A program made the translations under genes and the position numbers. A stretch of DNA of 60,360 bases from Hyphomicrobiales bacterium (lineage in GTDB: Bacteria > Pseudomonadota > Alphaproteobacteria > Rhizobiales > Beijerinckiaceae): positions 1 through 60,360 of the forward strand of contig UCBZ01000057.1 of assembly GCA_900470775.1 (NCBI GenBank). Direction: 5' to 3'. Of this stretch, positions 8,514 through 20,642 are shown in pieces (position 1 is the stretch's first letter; the number at the start of each line of letters is the position of its first letter). Below the pieces are notes generated by a model that was given only the letters and a program-made list of their open reading frames with translations, was not told the origin of the DNA and ran no database searches.

Positions 8514-9209
8514 ATGAAAGCCGCCGTCATCACCTTTCCCGGCTCCAACCGTGACGGCGACGTCGCCAAGGCGCTGAAGCAGGCCGGCGCCAGCGTCGCC
8601 CATGTCTGGCACGCCGACACCGATCTCCCGGCCGGAACCGACCTCGTCGTGCTGCCGGGCGGCTTCTCCTATGGCGACTATCTGCGCACCGGCGCCATCG
8701 CCGGCCGCGCCAACATCATGGACGCGACCCGGGCCCATGCCGCCCGCGGCGGCTATGTGCTGGGCATCTGCAACGGATTCCAGATTGCCTGCGAGGCAGG
8801 CCTGCTGCCGGGCATCCTGATGCGCAATGCCGATCTGAAATTCGTCTGCCGCCGCCAGCACCTGACGGTCGAGCGCGCGGATACGCCTTATACATCAGCC
8901 TATGCCAAGGGGCAGGTCATCGATGTCTGCATCGCCCATGGCGAGGGCAACTACATCGCCGATCGCGAAACGCTGGCGCGGCTCGAAGGCGAGGGCCTCG
9001 TCGCCTTCCGCTATGCCGACGCGCAAGGGCAGGTCACGGCGCAGGCCAATCCCAACGGCTCGCTGAACGGCATCGCCGGCATCTATTCGCCCGGCTTCAA
9101 CGTGCTCGGCCTGATGCCGCATCCCGAGAACCTGATCGATTCGCTCACCGGCGGCACCGATGGCCGCGGCATGTTCGAGAGCCTGATGGGTGGGAAGCTG
9201 GCGGCTTAA
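8514..9209 (+). CDS. purQ: phosphoribosylformylglycinamidine synthase subunit PurQ (glutaminase)
   Basis: PurQ is the class I glutamine amidotransferase subunit of FGAM synthase and releases ammonia for purine ring assembly. The 231-residue protein shows the oxyanion segment VLPGGFSYGDYLRTGAIA, the nucleophile motif LGICNGFQ (Cys near residue 86), and the C-terminal His-x-Glu of the triad in MPHPENLID. The length matches stand-alone PurQ. It forms a tight unit with purS (4-base gap). Transcription probably ends in the hairpin repeat that begins 9 bases after the stop. Confidence 0.96.
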   Translation: MKAAVITFPGSNRDGDVAKALKQAGASVAHVWHADTDLPAGTDLVVLPGGFSYGDYLRTGAIAGRANIMDATRAHAARGGYVLGICNGFQIACEAGLLPGILMRNADLKFVCRRQHLTVERADTPYTSAYAKGQVIDVCIAHGEGNYIADRETLARLEGEGLVAFRYADAQGQVTAQANPNGSLNGIAGIYSPGFNVLGLMPHPENLIDSLTGGTDGRGMFESLMGGKLAA

Positions 9210-9218
9210 AGCCCGCCG

Positions 9219-9316
9219 TTCTCGGGCGAAGCGAAGCGCAGACCCGAGAACCTCAGGCCGGATGAGGCACCGGAAATTTCTGGTCACGAGATGCTCGGGT
9301 CAAGCCCGAGCATGAC
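9219..9316. repeat. paired-hairpin intergenic repeat, copy 1 (divergent)
   Basis: Between the convergent genes purQ and ccmG lies a set of hairpins. TTCTCGGG (9219-9226) pairs with CCCGAGAA (9243-9250). ATGCTCGGG (9291-9299) pairs with CCCGAGCAT (9305-9313) around a TCAAG loop and is followed by GAC. The second hairpin matches those at 15964-16051, 40153-40243 and 53729-53823. The middle is unlike the other copies. It may serve as a two-way terminator. Confidence 0.6.
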
Positions 9317-9325
9317 GCCCCTCGG

Positions 9326-9946
9326 CTACTTCCCGGCCATCGCCCGCGCCAGCAGCCTGCCGGCGCTCGCCGCATCCAGCGGGCCGACATGTTTCTCCAG
9401 GATGCGTCCGTCCGGCCCGATGACGAAGGTCTCCGGCACGCCGTAGACGCCCCATTCGATTGCCGCCCGGCCCGGCCGGTCTACGCCGACAGCGGAATAG
9501 GGATTGCCGAGCGCGCCGAGGAAGCGCCGGGCATTCTCGGCCTCGTCCTTGTAGTTCATCCCGACGAGCGCGACCTTGCCCGCCTTGACGGCCGGCGCAT
9601 CCGCCAGCGCGACCAGGAAGGGATGCTCGACCCGGCAGGGTGCGCACCAACTCGCGAAGACGTTGACGATGGTGGCGCGGCCGGCCGTGAGATCGGCCAT
9701 GCCGAAAGCCGGCACCGGACGCCCATCCCGCTGCAGCCCTTCGAGCGCGGTCAGCGTGATCACTGGGGCCGGTCTGCCGATCAGGGCGGACGGCACCTTG
9801 CTCGCGTCGCCGGAGAACAGGCCCACCAGGAAAACCCCGGCAAGGGCGGCAAACACCAGCAACGGAATGAGGAAGACCAGCGACGAACGCCGGCGCGGCG
9901 CGATCTCGTTGTCGCTTTCGACTTGGCCGCTCTCGACCTGGCTCAT
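9326..9946 (-). CDS. ccmG: cytochrome c biogenesis thiol:disulfide interchange protein CcmG/DsbE
   Basis: CcmG is a membrane-anchored periplasmic thioredoxin that keeps apocytochrome c cysteines reduced before haem attachment. The 206-residue protein has an N-terminal anchor (about 23-44), then the thioredoxin fold with the active site W100-C101-A-P-C104. The conserved GVYGVPETFVIGPDGRI segment with its cis-proline follows. Its start codon overlaps the ccmD stop (ATGA), so it is translationally coupled as the last gene of ccmCDG. Confidence 0.93.
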   Translation of the reverse strand: MSQVESGQVESDNEIAPRRRSSLVFLIPLLVFAALAGVFLVGLFSGDASKVPSALIGRPAPVITLTALEGLQRDGRPVPAFGMADLTAGRATIVNVFASWCAPCRVEHPFLVALADAPAVKAGKVALVGMNYKDEAENARRFLGALGNPYSAVGVDRPGRAAIEWGVYGVPETFVIGPDGRILEKHVGPLDAASAGRLLARAMAGK

Positions 9947-10116
9947 GGCGCGGCCTGTCCCGAGCGGCGGCCGGCGCCACGCTGCTCCAGCGCCGCGAGC
10001 GCCCGCTTCTGCGCCCGGTGATCGAGGACGACAGTCGCGATCAGCCCGCCCAGCACGAGCACGACGGCGGCATAGGATGCCAGGATGAAGCCGGCGTGGG
10101 GCCCGAGATTGCTCAT
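9943..10116 (-). CDS. ccmD: haem exporter protein CcmD
   Basis: CcmD is a small single-span membrane protein that helps the CcmABC complex hand haem to CcmE. The 57-residue product starts MSNLGPHAGFILASYAAVVL, has one transmembrane helix (about 11-35) and a basic cytoplasmic tail (DHRAQKRALAALEQRG), exactly the family plan. It is placed by 4-base ATGA overlaps with ccmC upstream and ccmG downstream. It is easily missed because of its size. Confidence 0.93.
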   Translation of the reverse strand: MSNLGPHAGFILASYAAVVLVLGGLIATVVLDHRAQKRALAALEQRGAGRRSGQAAP

Positions 10117-10889
10117 GCTGGCAATCCCTGCACCGGCCCCGCCTGCGTCGCCAGCCGGTCGAGACGCTCGGCCTCGAGGATCGTCAGCGTGCGCACCCGC
10201 CGGCGCATGATCTCGGCGCGCATCGCGACAAGATGCAGCGCCAGTGCCAGGCAGGTGAAGCCGACCGCCAGGATCAGAAGCGGCCAGAGCATCGAGGGGT
10301 GGATCGAAGGCCCGTCCAGACGCAGCACCGAGGCCGGCTGGTGCAGCGTGTTCCACCAGTCGACCGAGAACTTGATGATCGGCACGTTGACGAAGCCGAC
10401 CAGCGTCAGGATCGCGACGAGGCGCCCGGCGCGGGACGGCTCGTCCAGCGTGCGCCACAGCGCGATGATGCCGAGATAGATCAGGAGCAGCACCAGAACC
10501 GAGGTCAAACGCGCATCCCAGACCCAATAGGTGCCCCACATCGGCTTACCCCAGAAGGCGCCGGTCAACAGACAGATCAAGGCGAAGCAGGCGCCGATCG
10601 GAGCCGCTGCCTTCTGCGCGACATCGGCGAGCGGATGCCGCCAGACCAGCGTTCCAAGCGCCGCGATCGTCATCACCGTATAGAACATCAGCGCCAGCCA
10701 GGCGGCGGGCACATGCACGAACATGATGCGGATGGTCTCGCCCTGCTGATAGTCGGCCGGAGCGACGAACCAGGCGAGATAGAAACCGACAGCCAGCAGC
10801 AGCACGGCCGCGCCCGTAAGCCCGGGCAGCACGACAGCCGAAAGGCGCATGAAGCGCGTTGGATTTGCCAGGTCGATCAGGCCAGCCAT
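10113..10889 (-). CDS. ccmC: haem exporter / haem-handling permease CcmC
   Basis: CcmC binds haem at the periplasmic face and loads it onto the chaperone CcmE. The 258-residue protein has six predicted membrane helices and the tryptophan-rich haem-handling motif WGTYWVWDARLTS (about 118-130). A conserved periplasmic histidine is visible in FVHVPAAW (H59) and another in WWNTLHQPAS. It heads the coupled ccmC-ccmD-ccmG unit. Separation from ccmAB by about 830 bases is unusual for rhizobia, where the ccm genes are normally adjacent. Confidence 0.95.
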   Translation of the reverse strand: MAGLIDLANPTRFMRLSAVVLPGLTGAAVLLLAVGFYLAWFVAPADYQQGETIRIMFVHVPAAWLALMFYTVMTIAALGTLVWRHPLADVAQKAAAPIGACFALICLLTGAFWGKPMWGTYWVWDARLTSVLVLLLIYLGIIALWRTLDEPSRAGRLVAILTLVGFVNVPIIKFSVDWWNTLHQPASVLRLDGPSIHPSMLWPLLILAVGFTCLALALHLVAMRAEIMRRRVRTLTILEAERLDRLATQAGPVQGLPA

Positions 10890-11002
10890 GTCATCGCATC
10901 ATGCTCGGGGACTGCCCCACAGCTGCCCCGGCAGCTTTACCAATGTGGGCCCGCGCCAGCAATGCGCTTGCGGACCATGCGACACCGGCGACGCGAAGCG
11001 GA

Positions 11003-11245
11003 TCAGCCGCTTTCCTCTTGCGCCGATTCGGGCGAATTGTCCTGGCCGACGACACCGAAATCCTGCGAACGAACGCCTTCTCCGGCGATGCTGAAGCCTT
11101 CCGCCGCGAGGCCACGACGAAGCAATTCGCGCACGGCCGCCGCCCGGCTCGGCATCCGCTTATCGAAACGCCAGTCTTCCAGAGCCCGCAACTCACTCTG
11201 ACTTAACATGATTTGAAGGCGCTCAGGCCGCTCCAATGCCGTCAT
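11003..11245 (-). CDS. small ribbon-helix-helix-like protein
   Basis: This 80-residue product has an N-terminal beta-strand-like segment (ERLQIMLS) followed by ELRALEDWRFDKRMPSRAAA and VRELLRRGL, the pattern of CopG/Arc-type ribbon-helix-helix DNA-binding proteins common in Hyphomicrobiales. The C-terminal 25 residues are acidic and probably disordered. It lies between ccmC and the ccmB side of the cluster, on the ccm strand. No toxin gene is adjacent, so a toxin-antitoxin role is not supported. Target and function are unknown. Confidence 0.65.
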   Translation of the reverse strand: MTALERPERLQIMLSQSELRALEDWRFDKRMPSRAAAVRELLRRGLAAEGFSIAGEGVRSQDFGVVGQDNSPESAQEESG

Positions 11246-11266
11246 TGATCGATTCCGCTAAATACC

Positions 11267-11363
11267 CCGAATGAGTAAGAGACACATTGCACCTATTTGG
11301 CGGGCAATCAATATTCGTGGGGATCACCGCTTTATGAGCACGGACAGACACGGACTCATTCGG
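11267..11363. repeat. 10-base inverted repeat bounding an AT-richer segment
   Basis: CCGAATGAGT (11267-11276) and ACTCATTCGG (11354-11363) are perfect inverted repeats 77 bases apart. The region from 11246 to 11471 is visibly richer in A and T than its neighbours. It probably holds the promoters of the two flanking small genes. It could also be the scar of an insertion. No direct target duplication was seen. Confidence 0.4.
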
Positions 11364-11471
11364 CGACGTCGCAGCTGTTTGCTAACAGTTTGAAGAAATT
11401 GATATATTTCCCCTTGGGGTTGCCGACTGATCCTCGACCCGCTAACCTCCCGTAGCGGAAAAGGAGAATCC

Positions 11472-11714
11472 ATGCCCGAGCGATTGTCAGATGACATCCA
11501 GCGCGAGGTCGAGGCGACGATCCGCTTGAAGGCGAGCGAATCTCGGATCCTCGACGTTCACACGACCGTCGAGGAGATCCGCCTCCGGCATGCCGTCCCC
11601 GAGATCCGCATCGCAGATGTCGCGGTGATCGTGGCCCGGCTCGCCGCCCAATATGGCTGCGCCGTCGAATTGAGCGGGCAACGCGCCGAGCCGCACAGCA
11701 AGCCATCGGCCTGA
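11472..11714 (+). CDS. hypothetical small protein inside the ccm region
   Basis: This 80-residue soluble protein has no family I recognise. It is mostly helical in appearance (SDDIQREVEATIRLKASESR; VEEIRLRHAVPEIRIADVAVIVARLAAQYG) with no signal peptide or membrane span. It is likely expressed: the ribosome site AAGGAGA lies 5 bases before the ATG, stronger than at most genes here. It converges with ccmB, stops 5 bases apart. Together with the ribbon-helix-helix gene it splits ccmAB from ccmCDG. Confidence 0.6.
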   Translation: MPERLSDDIQREVEATIRLKASESRILDVHTTVEEIRLRHAVPEIRIADVAVIVARLAAQYGCAVELSGQRAEPHSKPSA

Positions 11715-11719
11715 CCGGA

Positions 11720-12388
11720 CTACTCCGCCTGTCGCAGGGCTGCTGCCGCGGCCAGCGTGCCGATGACGATGGCCGCGAGCGAGAGCGCGCACAGGATTAG
11801 GAACGGCGTCAGGAACGGGATCGTCCCGCCGAGCGCGGCGTTCGCCGCCGAAACGCCAAAGATCAGCACCGGCACGGTCAATGGCGCGACCAGAACAGGC
11901 AGGATCAGCCCGCCCCGGCGCAACCCGGCGGTCAGCGCCGCACCACCTGCGCCGATGAAGCTCAGTGCCGGCGTGCCGACCAGCAGCGTCGCGGCGACCG
12001 GCAGCATCGCCTCGGGCGGCAAGGCTACGAGCAGGCCGAGCAGCGGCGCCGCCAGCGCCAGCGGCAGGCCGGTGGTCAGCCAATGTGCCAGTCCCTTGGC
12101 CAGCACGGCGAGTTCGAGCGGCAGCACCGATGCACGGATCAGGTCGAGCGAACCATCCTCCTCATCGGCCTGAAACAACCGGTCGAGCCCGATCAGCACG
12201 GACAACAGAGCCCCAAGCCACAGGATGGCCGGACCGATTCGCGACAGCAGATTGAGATCCGGGCCGAGCGCGAACGGCACCAGCACCACGATCGTCAGGA
12301 AGAAGACCAGCGCGAGTTCGCCACCGCCGCCAGCACGCGAGGCCAGCGCGAGGTCGCGCCTGAGGATGGCGAGAAAGGCGCGGGTCAC
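11720..12388 (-). CDS. ccmB: haem exporter permease CcmB
   Basis: CcmB is the membrane subunit of the CcmAB ATPase that drives release of holo-CcmE during cytochrome c maturation. From GTG 12388 the product has 222 residues and six hydrophobic spans, with the family motif FQADEEDGSLDLIRAS (about 72-87), where the ABC subunit is contacted. The GTG start overlaps the ccmA stop by four bases (GTGA), which fixes the start. It is the downstream gene of the ccmAB pair. Confidence 0.93.
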   Translation of the reverse strand: MTRAFLAILRRDLALASRAGGGGELALVFFLTIVVLVPFALGPDLNLLSRIGPAILWLGALLSVLIGLDRLFQADEEDGSLDLIRASVLPLELAVLAKGLAHWLTTGLPLALAAPLLGLLVALPPEAMLPVAATLLVGTPALSFIGAGGAALTAGLRRGGLILPVLVAPLTVPVLIFGVSAANAALGGTIPFLTPFLILCALSLAAIVIGTLAAAAALRQAE

Positions 12389-13005
12389 GGGCCGATCCTC
12401 AATTCCCGCGCGCCATCGAGCCCCAGCGGACCATGCGTCGCGGCCAGAATCGCCCCGCCCTGCGCCAGATGCGCCCGCATCAACCCCGTCAGCATCGACT
12501 GCGCGGCAAGGTCGAGTGCCGCCATCGGTTCGTCGAGCAGCCAAAACGGCCGCCGCGACACCAAAAGCCGGGCCAGCGCGACACGCCGGCGCTGCCCGGC
12601 CGAGAGATAGCCGACCGGCAGCGCCGCGACATGCGGCAGCCCGACAGCCGCCAGGGCTTCTGCCGCCGACAAAGCGTCGCCGCCGAGCAGCGCCTGCGCG
12701 AAAGCGAGGTTCTCCCGCGCCGTCAGCGCCGTCTTCAGCCCGTCGCGATGCCCAACGAGGTGGATCAGCTCAGTCGCTGGGGCCTCGGGCGCGCCCTCCA
12801 CCCGAATCGTTCCGGCATCCGGCCGCAGCCGTCCGCACAGCATCGCGAGCAGGCTCGACTTGCCGGCCCCATTGCGCCCCGTCAGCGCGATCACCTCGCC
12901 ATTTCCAAGGCGAAAGTCCAATCCGTCGAAGATCAGGCGGCCGCCGCGACGGCAGCCGAGAGTCTCGGCGCTGAGGGTGAGAGCGGGGTACGAAAATGGC
13001 GTCAA
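12385..13005 (-). CDS. ccmA: haem exporter ATP-binding protein CcmA
   Basis: CcmA is the ABC ATPase of the CcmABCD haem-handling complex. It has Walker A (GRNGAGKSS), the signature YLSAGQRRRVALARLL, Walker B (FWLLDEPMAALD) and the H-loop (ATHGPLGL), in about 206 residues from 13005. No in-frame ATG precedes the ABC domain. I chose a TTG at 13005 (TPFSYPALTLSAE...), which gives the usual length. A GTG at 13107 would add a 34-residue tail unlike the family. ccmB overlaps its end. Confidence 0.9.
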   Translation of the reverse strand: MTPFSYPALTLSAETLGCRRGGRLIFDGLDFRLGNGEVIALTGRNGAGKSSLLAMLCGRLRPDAGTIRVEGAPEAPATELIHLVGHRDGLKTALTARENLAFAQALLGGDALSAAEALAAVGLPHVAALPVGYLSAGQRRRVALARLLVSRRPFWLLDEPMAALDLAAQSMLTGLMRAHLAQGGAILAATHGPLGLDGARELRIGP

Positions 13006-13237
13006 GGCCGAAGCGTCTTCCGGAACGTCAGGACAGAGCGTGAATACGCTTCGTTCATGTAGCGGGCTTCTTGGAATTGCTCTATAGAACCCGTGGCTAC
13101 GCCGCACGCCGATCCGGCGCGGGGCTCGGGCACTCCCGAGGCGGCGCGCGCGTCATGCGCATTAGGCCTTCGATCCGGCGATCCCGCAAGGCGTCTGTCG
13201 GTTCGCGACCGCAACCCCTTGATCAGGATCAGCCCGC

Positions 13238-15937
<2,700 letters not shown>

Positions 15938-15963
15938 GTTCGGCGTCGCGCTGAGCACTCATC

Positions 15964-16051
15964 GTCATGGTCGGGCTTGTCCCGACCATCCACGTCTTCG
16001 CTGACGACAGACGTTCAAGGCGTGGATGCTCGGCACAAGGCCGAGCATGAC
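15964..16051. repeat. paired-hairpin intergenic repeat, copy 2
   Basis: The element opens with GTCAT and closes with ATGAC. Hairpin one is ATGGTCGGG (15967-15975), loop CTTGT, CCCGACCAT (15981-15989). Hairpin two is ATGCTCGGC (16026-16034), loop ACAAG, GCCGAGCAT (16040-16048). CCACG after hairpin one pairs with CGTGG before hairpin two, so the whole 88 bases can fold into a cross. The layout resembles rhizobial RIME elements. It lies between acnA and acpXL. Confidence 0.7.
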
Positions 16052-16207
16052 GGCATGGCAGCCGGCGACCGGCAAGGTTGTCCTCTCCCGCCCCCCGGTG
16101 TAAGGGGGCGTCACAGTCATCCTTGGCGGGGGGCTTGGGGCAGGCGCAGGGCTAACACCCGCGCCCGGATGTCGTCCGCCTCCATCATCAAAGACGGGAG
16201 CACCCGC

Positions 16208-16489
16208 ATGTCCGCCACGTTCGAGACGGTCGCCGGAATTATTTCGGAGACCTGCGACATTCCACGCGAGAAGATCACGCCGGAAAGCCATGCCATTGCC
16301 GATCTCGGCATCGACTCGCTCGCCTTCCTCGACATCGCCTTCGCGATCGACAAGGCTTTCGGCATCAAGCTGCCGCTCGAACAGTGGACGCAGGAAGTCA
16401 ACGAGGGCAAGGCCCCCGCCGAGCAGTATTTCGTGCTCGAAAACCTCTGCAAGCGCATCGACGATCTCGTCGCCGCCAAAGCGGCCTGA
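16208..16489 (+). CDS. acpXL: acyl carrier protein AcpXL for very-long-chain fatty acids
   Basis: AcpXL carries the growing C26-C28 hydroxy fatty acid that rhizobia and relatives attach to lipid A. The 93-residue protein has the phosphopantetheine site DLGIDSLAFLD with the modified serine at S37. It ends with the AcpXL-typical PLEQWTQEVNEGKAPAEQYFVLENLCKRIDDL stretch (quoted here in family terms; positions about 57-88), which ordinary AcpP lacks. It heads the cluster acpXL-fabZXL-fabF2XL-fabF1XL. A start 40 bases upstream (ATG 16168) is open but would add non-family residues. Confidence 0.93.
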   Translation: MSATFETVAGIISETCDIPREKITPESHAIADLGIDSLAFLDIAFAIDKAFGIKLPLEQWTQEVNEGKAPAEQYFVLENLCKRIDDLVAAKAA

Positions 16490-16663
16490 GCCAGACACGA
16501 TCGACACCCCCTGAGCCCCTTTTCCCGAGCCGCCGATGGCGATCCTCGGGCCGGGGGGCTATGGACGTTCAGGATGGACGATCTTGAGCGGGACGGCCTC
16601 AGCCGTTAGAGCATAGCCGCGTCGGAGCGGGCTTCGACACGCGTCATCGACGATCGGAAGCGC

Positions 16664-17131
16664 ATGCGCCTCGAATATTTCGACATGATCGACACGGTCG
16701 TGGCTTTCGAGCCGGGCGAAAAGCGCATCACGACGCGTTCGACCGTCCCGGCAGCCGACGCCAGCCCGGTCTTCGAGGGGCATTTCCCCGGCCACCCGCT
16801 GGTGCCGGGCGTCCTGCTGACCGAAACCATGGCGCAGGCCTCCGGCTATCTCCTGCTCGGCCTGAACGGGCTGACGCAAATGCCCTTCCTGATGACGGTC
16901 GACAAGGCGCGCTTTCGCACCTTCGTCGAGCCCGGCGCCGTTCTCGACGTCGCCGCCGAACTGGTGATCGAGGGCTCGGGCTATGCCGCGACCAAGGCCG
17001 CGATCACCATCGACGGCAAGCCGATCTGCGATGCGCAGCTTCGTTTCCGCCTGATGCCCTTCCCGGCCGACATGCGGACCCTGATGGAGGCCCGCATCAA
17101 GGCGATCGGCCTCGTACCGGAACAGGCCTGA
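16664..17131 (+). CDS. fabZXL: 3-hydroxyacyl-ACP dehydratase (FabZXL)
   Basis: This hotdog-fold dehydratase removes water from 3-hydroxyacyl-AcpXL during VLCFA elongation. The 155-residue protein carries GHFPGHPLVPGVLLTETMAQ, giving the catalytic pair H40 and E54. The rest follows the FabZ fold. It lies 174 bases after acpXL; that gap contains no recognisable gene. fabF2XL starts 2 bases after its stop, so the two are probably translated together. Confidence 0.9.
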   Translation: MRLEYFDMIDTVVAFEPGEKRITTRSTVPAADASPVFEGHFPGHPLVPGVLLTETMAQASGYLLLGLNGLTQMPFLMTVDKARFRTFVEPGAVLDVAAELVIEGSGYAATKAAITIDGKPICDAQLRFRLMPFPADMRTLMEARIKAIGLVPEQA

Positions 17132-17133
17132 CC

Positions 17134-18261
17134 ATGCAGCGCGACGTCGTCATCACCGGAATAGGCCTCGCCTCCAGCCTGGGCGAAGGCATCGAGGCCC
17201 ATGCGGCCGCGCTTGCCGGAACGCCCGCGCCAATCGTCGACACCGCGAGCTTCGCACCCTATCCGGTGCACCCGTTGAAGCCGCTCGAGCTCGACCGGCA
17301 GATCCCGAAGAAATCCGACCAGCGCCAGATGGAGCCCTGGCAGCGCCTCGGCGTCTATGCCGCCGGCCTCGCGCTCGACGGCGCCGGTATCAAGGACGAT
17401 GCGCAGACCAAGTCGATCCTACAGGTCATCGTCGCAGCCGGCGGTGGCGAGCGCGATCATGCCGTCGATGGCGCCATCCTGACCGGCCTGCGCGGCGCCA
17501 ACGAACCCGGCTCCTTTCTCAACGAGCGGCTGATGGGCGATCTGCGCCCGACGCTGTTCCTGGCACAGCTTTCGAACCTGCTGGCCGGCAATATCGGCAT
17601 CGTCCATGGCATCACCGGCGCCTCGCGCACCTTCATGGGCGAGGAGCAGGCCGGCGTCGATGCGATCCGCACCGCCCATGCCCGCATCGCGTCGGGCCAG
17701 GCTGAAATCATGCTGGTCGGCGGCTCCTACAATGCCGAGCGTCGCGACATGCTGCTGCTGTTCGAACTCGGCGGCTATCTGCGCAAAGGCGACTTCGCCC
17801 CCGTCTTCTCCCGTGAAGACGCGCCAGGCGTGATCACCGGCAGCGCGTCGGGCTTCCTCGTGCTCGAATCCGCCGAGCGCGCCGCCGCGCGTGGCGCCCG
17901 CGTGCATGCGACGCTCGACAAGGTCGCAGCCACCCGCTCGAAGCGCCAGCCCGGTACGGTCGAGACCGCACTGCGCGGCCTGCTGACTGGGCTTGGTCCC
18001 GTCTCGTCCGGCGCCCTGGCCGTCTCCGCCGCGACCGGCGCCGCCGGCATCACGGCCGAAGAAGCCGCCGCTATCGCCACCCTGCCTCAGACCCGACGTA
18101 TCGCCACGGGCGACCTTGTCGGCCATGCCGTCGAGGCCGCCTTCCCGGTCTCGGTCGCGCTCGCCGCCGCCGCCTTGTCGACCGGGCAGGCGAAGGAGGC
18201 GATCGTCACCGGCGCCGGCCATTGGCGCGGCGAGGGCGCGGCTCGCCTGGGCACTGCGTAA
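17134..18261 (+). CDS. fabF2XL: beta-ketoacyl-ACP synthase-like protein lacking the active-site Cys (FabF2XL)
   Basis: The 375-residue protein has the thiolase-fold layout of a KAS II enzyme (MQRDVVITGIGLASSLGEG at the start, LVGG near 190-195, TGSASGFLVLE near 231-241). The nucleophile region reads TGASRTFMGEEQAG (161-174). By hand alignment the Cys position is Glu171, and the NAHGTST histidine motif is absent; only a GH in DLVGHAVEAAF remains. It should therefore not condense alone. It sits between fabZXL and a fully equipped KAS gene, as FabF2XL does in rhizobial clusters. A chain-length-factor-like role in a heterodimer is an inference. Confidence 0.85.
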   Translation: MQRDVVITGIGLASSLGEGIEAHAAALAGTPAPIVDTASFAPYPVHPLKPLELDRQIPKKSDQRQMEPWQRLGVYAAGLALDGAGIKDDAQTKSILQVIVAAGGGERDHAVDGAILTGLRGANEPGSFLNERLMGDLRPTLFLAQLSNLLAGNIGIVHGITGASRTFMGEEQAGVDAIRTAHARIASGQAEIMLVGGSYNAERRDMLLLFELGGYLRKGDFAPVFSREDAPGVITGSASGFLVLESAERAAARGARVHATLDKVAATRSKRQPGTVETALRGLLTGLGPVSSGALAVSAATGAAGITAEEAAAIATLPQTRRIATGDLVGHAVEAAFPVSVALAAAALSTGQAKEAIVTGAGHWRGEGAARLGTA

Positions 18262-18272
18262 GGACCATGGCC

Positions 18273-19571
<1,299 letters not shown>

Positions 19572-19584
19572 CCCCGGTTCTTCC

Positions 19585-20331
19585 ATGACAAAAGTTCTCG
19601 TCACCGGCGGCGCCAAGGGGGTCGGGGCGGCGATCGTGCGCGCGCTTGCCGCGGCCGGCCACGATGTCGATTTCAGCTATCGCAGCTCGGGCGACCAGGC
19701 CGTGGCGCTCGCCGCCGAGATCGCACAGGCCCACCCGGGCCGCAGCGTCAACGCCCTGCCGCTCGACCTCTCCGACAAGGCCGCCCTCGACGCCTTCTGC
19801 GAGGAGCGCGAGGGCGAGAGCTATTTCGGCCTGATCCACAATGCCGGCCAACCCTATGATTCGCTGGCCGCGATGATGGTCCAGGACAAGGCCGAAGCGG
19901 CGATGCAGGTCAACTTCTGGGCCTTCACCCGGCTCGCCAAGAGCCTGATGCGCAACATGATTCGCGCCCGCGCCGGGCGTATCGTCGCGATCGGCTCGGT
20001 CGCGGCGCTGCGCGGCAACCCCGGCAACGCAGCCTACGCCGCTTCCAAGGGCGCGCTGATCTCCTATGCCAAGACGCTCGCGGTGGAGACCGGCAAGCGC
20101 GGGGTCACAGTCAACATCATCGCGCCGGGCTTCGTCGACACTGACATGATGGCGCCCTACGCCGCCTATCGCGACAAGATGCAGGGCCAGATCCCTGCAG
20201 GGCGTTTTGCCAAGCCGGAGGAGGTCGCAGGCCTCGCCGCCTTCCTGATGAGCGAACCAGCAGCCTACATCACCGGCACGGTGATTCCGATCGATGGCGG
20301 CGTGACCGCCCATCTCGGCGTGCATCGCTGA
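19585..20331 (+). CDS. 3-oxoacyl-ACP reductase-like SDR (FabG family)
   Basis: This NAD(P)H-dependent short-chain dehydrogenase probably reduces the 3-oxoacyl-AcpXL intermediate of the VLCFA cycle. The 248-residue protein has the cofactor loop VTGGAKGVG (6-14), NAG (86-88), and the catalytic S138, Y151 and K155 (YAASK), with an SDR C-terminus ending ITGTVIPIDGG. It starts 13 bases after fabF1XL in the same direction. The substrate is inferred from position; FabG-type SDRs also serve other pathways. Confidence 0.88.
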   Translation: MTKVLVTGGAKGVGAAIVRALAAAGHDVDFSYRSSGDQAVALAAEIAQAHPGRSVNALPLDLSDKAALDAFCEEREGESYFGLIHNAGQPYDSLAAMMVQDKAEAAMQVNFWAFTRLAKSLMRNMIRARAGRIVAIGSVAALRGNPGNAAYAASKGALISYAKTLAVETGKRGVTVNIIAPGFVDTDMMAPYAAYRDKMQGQIPAGRFAKPEEVAGLAAFLMSEPAAYITGTVIPIDGGVTAHLGVHR

Positions 20332-20357
20332 GATCGACCGAATGCGACGCTTATGCT

Positions 20358-20384
20358 AGGTTCACTCCGAACCGGAGCGAACCT
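20358..20384 (+). promoter_or_regulatory. inverted-repeat operator for the ParDE-type pair
   Basis: GGTTCACTCCG (20359-20369) and CGGAGCGAACC (20373-20383) form an inverted repeat with one mismatch around an AAC spacer. An extra A-T pair extends it at the ends. It lies 16 bases ahead of the antitoxin start and just after a TATGCT (-10-like, 20352-20357). This is where autoregulating ribbon-helix-helix antitoxins bind. It probably also isolates the pair from the upstream lipid operon. Confidence 0.6.
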
Positions 20385-20399
20385 CCACAGGAGTTTGCC

Positions 20400-20642
20400 A
20401 TGACCGCAGCCTTCACCATCCGCCTCGACGACGAGATGCTGGCCAAGCTCGACGCATTGGCCGCCGACACCGACCGCTCGCGCAACTGGATCGCCGCCAA
20501 GGCGATCGAGAGCTATGTCGAACTCAACGCGTGGCAAATCGCGCGCATCAAGGAAGGCATCGCCGAAGCGGATCGAGGCGAGTTCGCAACGCCCGACGAG
20601 GTTAAGGCTGTCTTCGCGAAGTATCGGATTCGAGCGGCGTGA
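20400..20642 (+). CDS. ribbon-helix-helix antitoxin (ParD/CopG-like)
   Basis: The 80-residue product opens with the strand AAFTIRLDDEMLAKLDALAA, followed by DRSRNWIAAKAIESYVE, the ribbon-helix-helix DNA-binding fold of ParD/CopG antitoxins. The C-terminal half (GIAEADRGEFATPDEVKAVFAKY) is the flexible toxin-wrapping part. A strong ribosome site AGGAG lies 6 bases ahead. It overlaps the toxin gene by four bases (GTGA). It should neutralise the toxin and repress its own promoter at the inverted repeat just upstream. Confidence 0.88.
   Translation: MTAAFTIRLDDEMLAKLDALAADTDRSRNWIAAKAIESYVELNAWQIARIKEGIAEADRGEFATPDEVKAVFAKYRIRAA

Noticed and set aside
6710..8620. A 636-codon minus-strand frame across purC and purS
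   Set aside because: It runs opposite three recognisable plus-strand genes and has no domain or start signal.
16490..16663. A possible small gene between acpXL and fabZXL
   Set aside because: No open frame with a ribosome site was found; it appears to be a leader of fabZXL.
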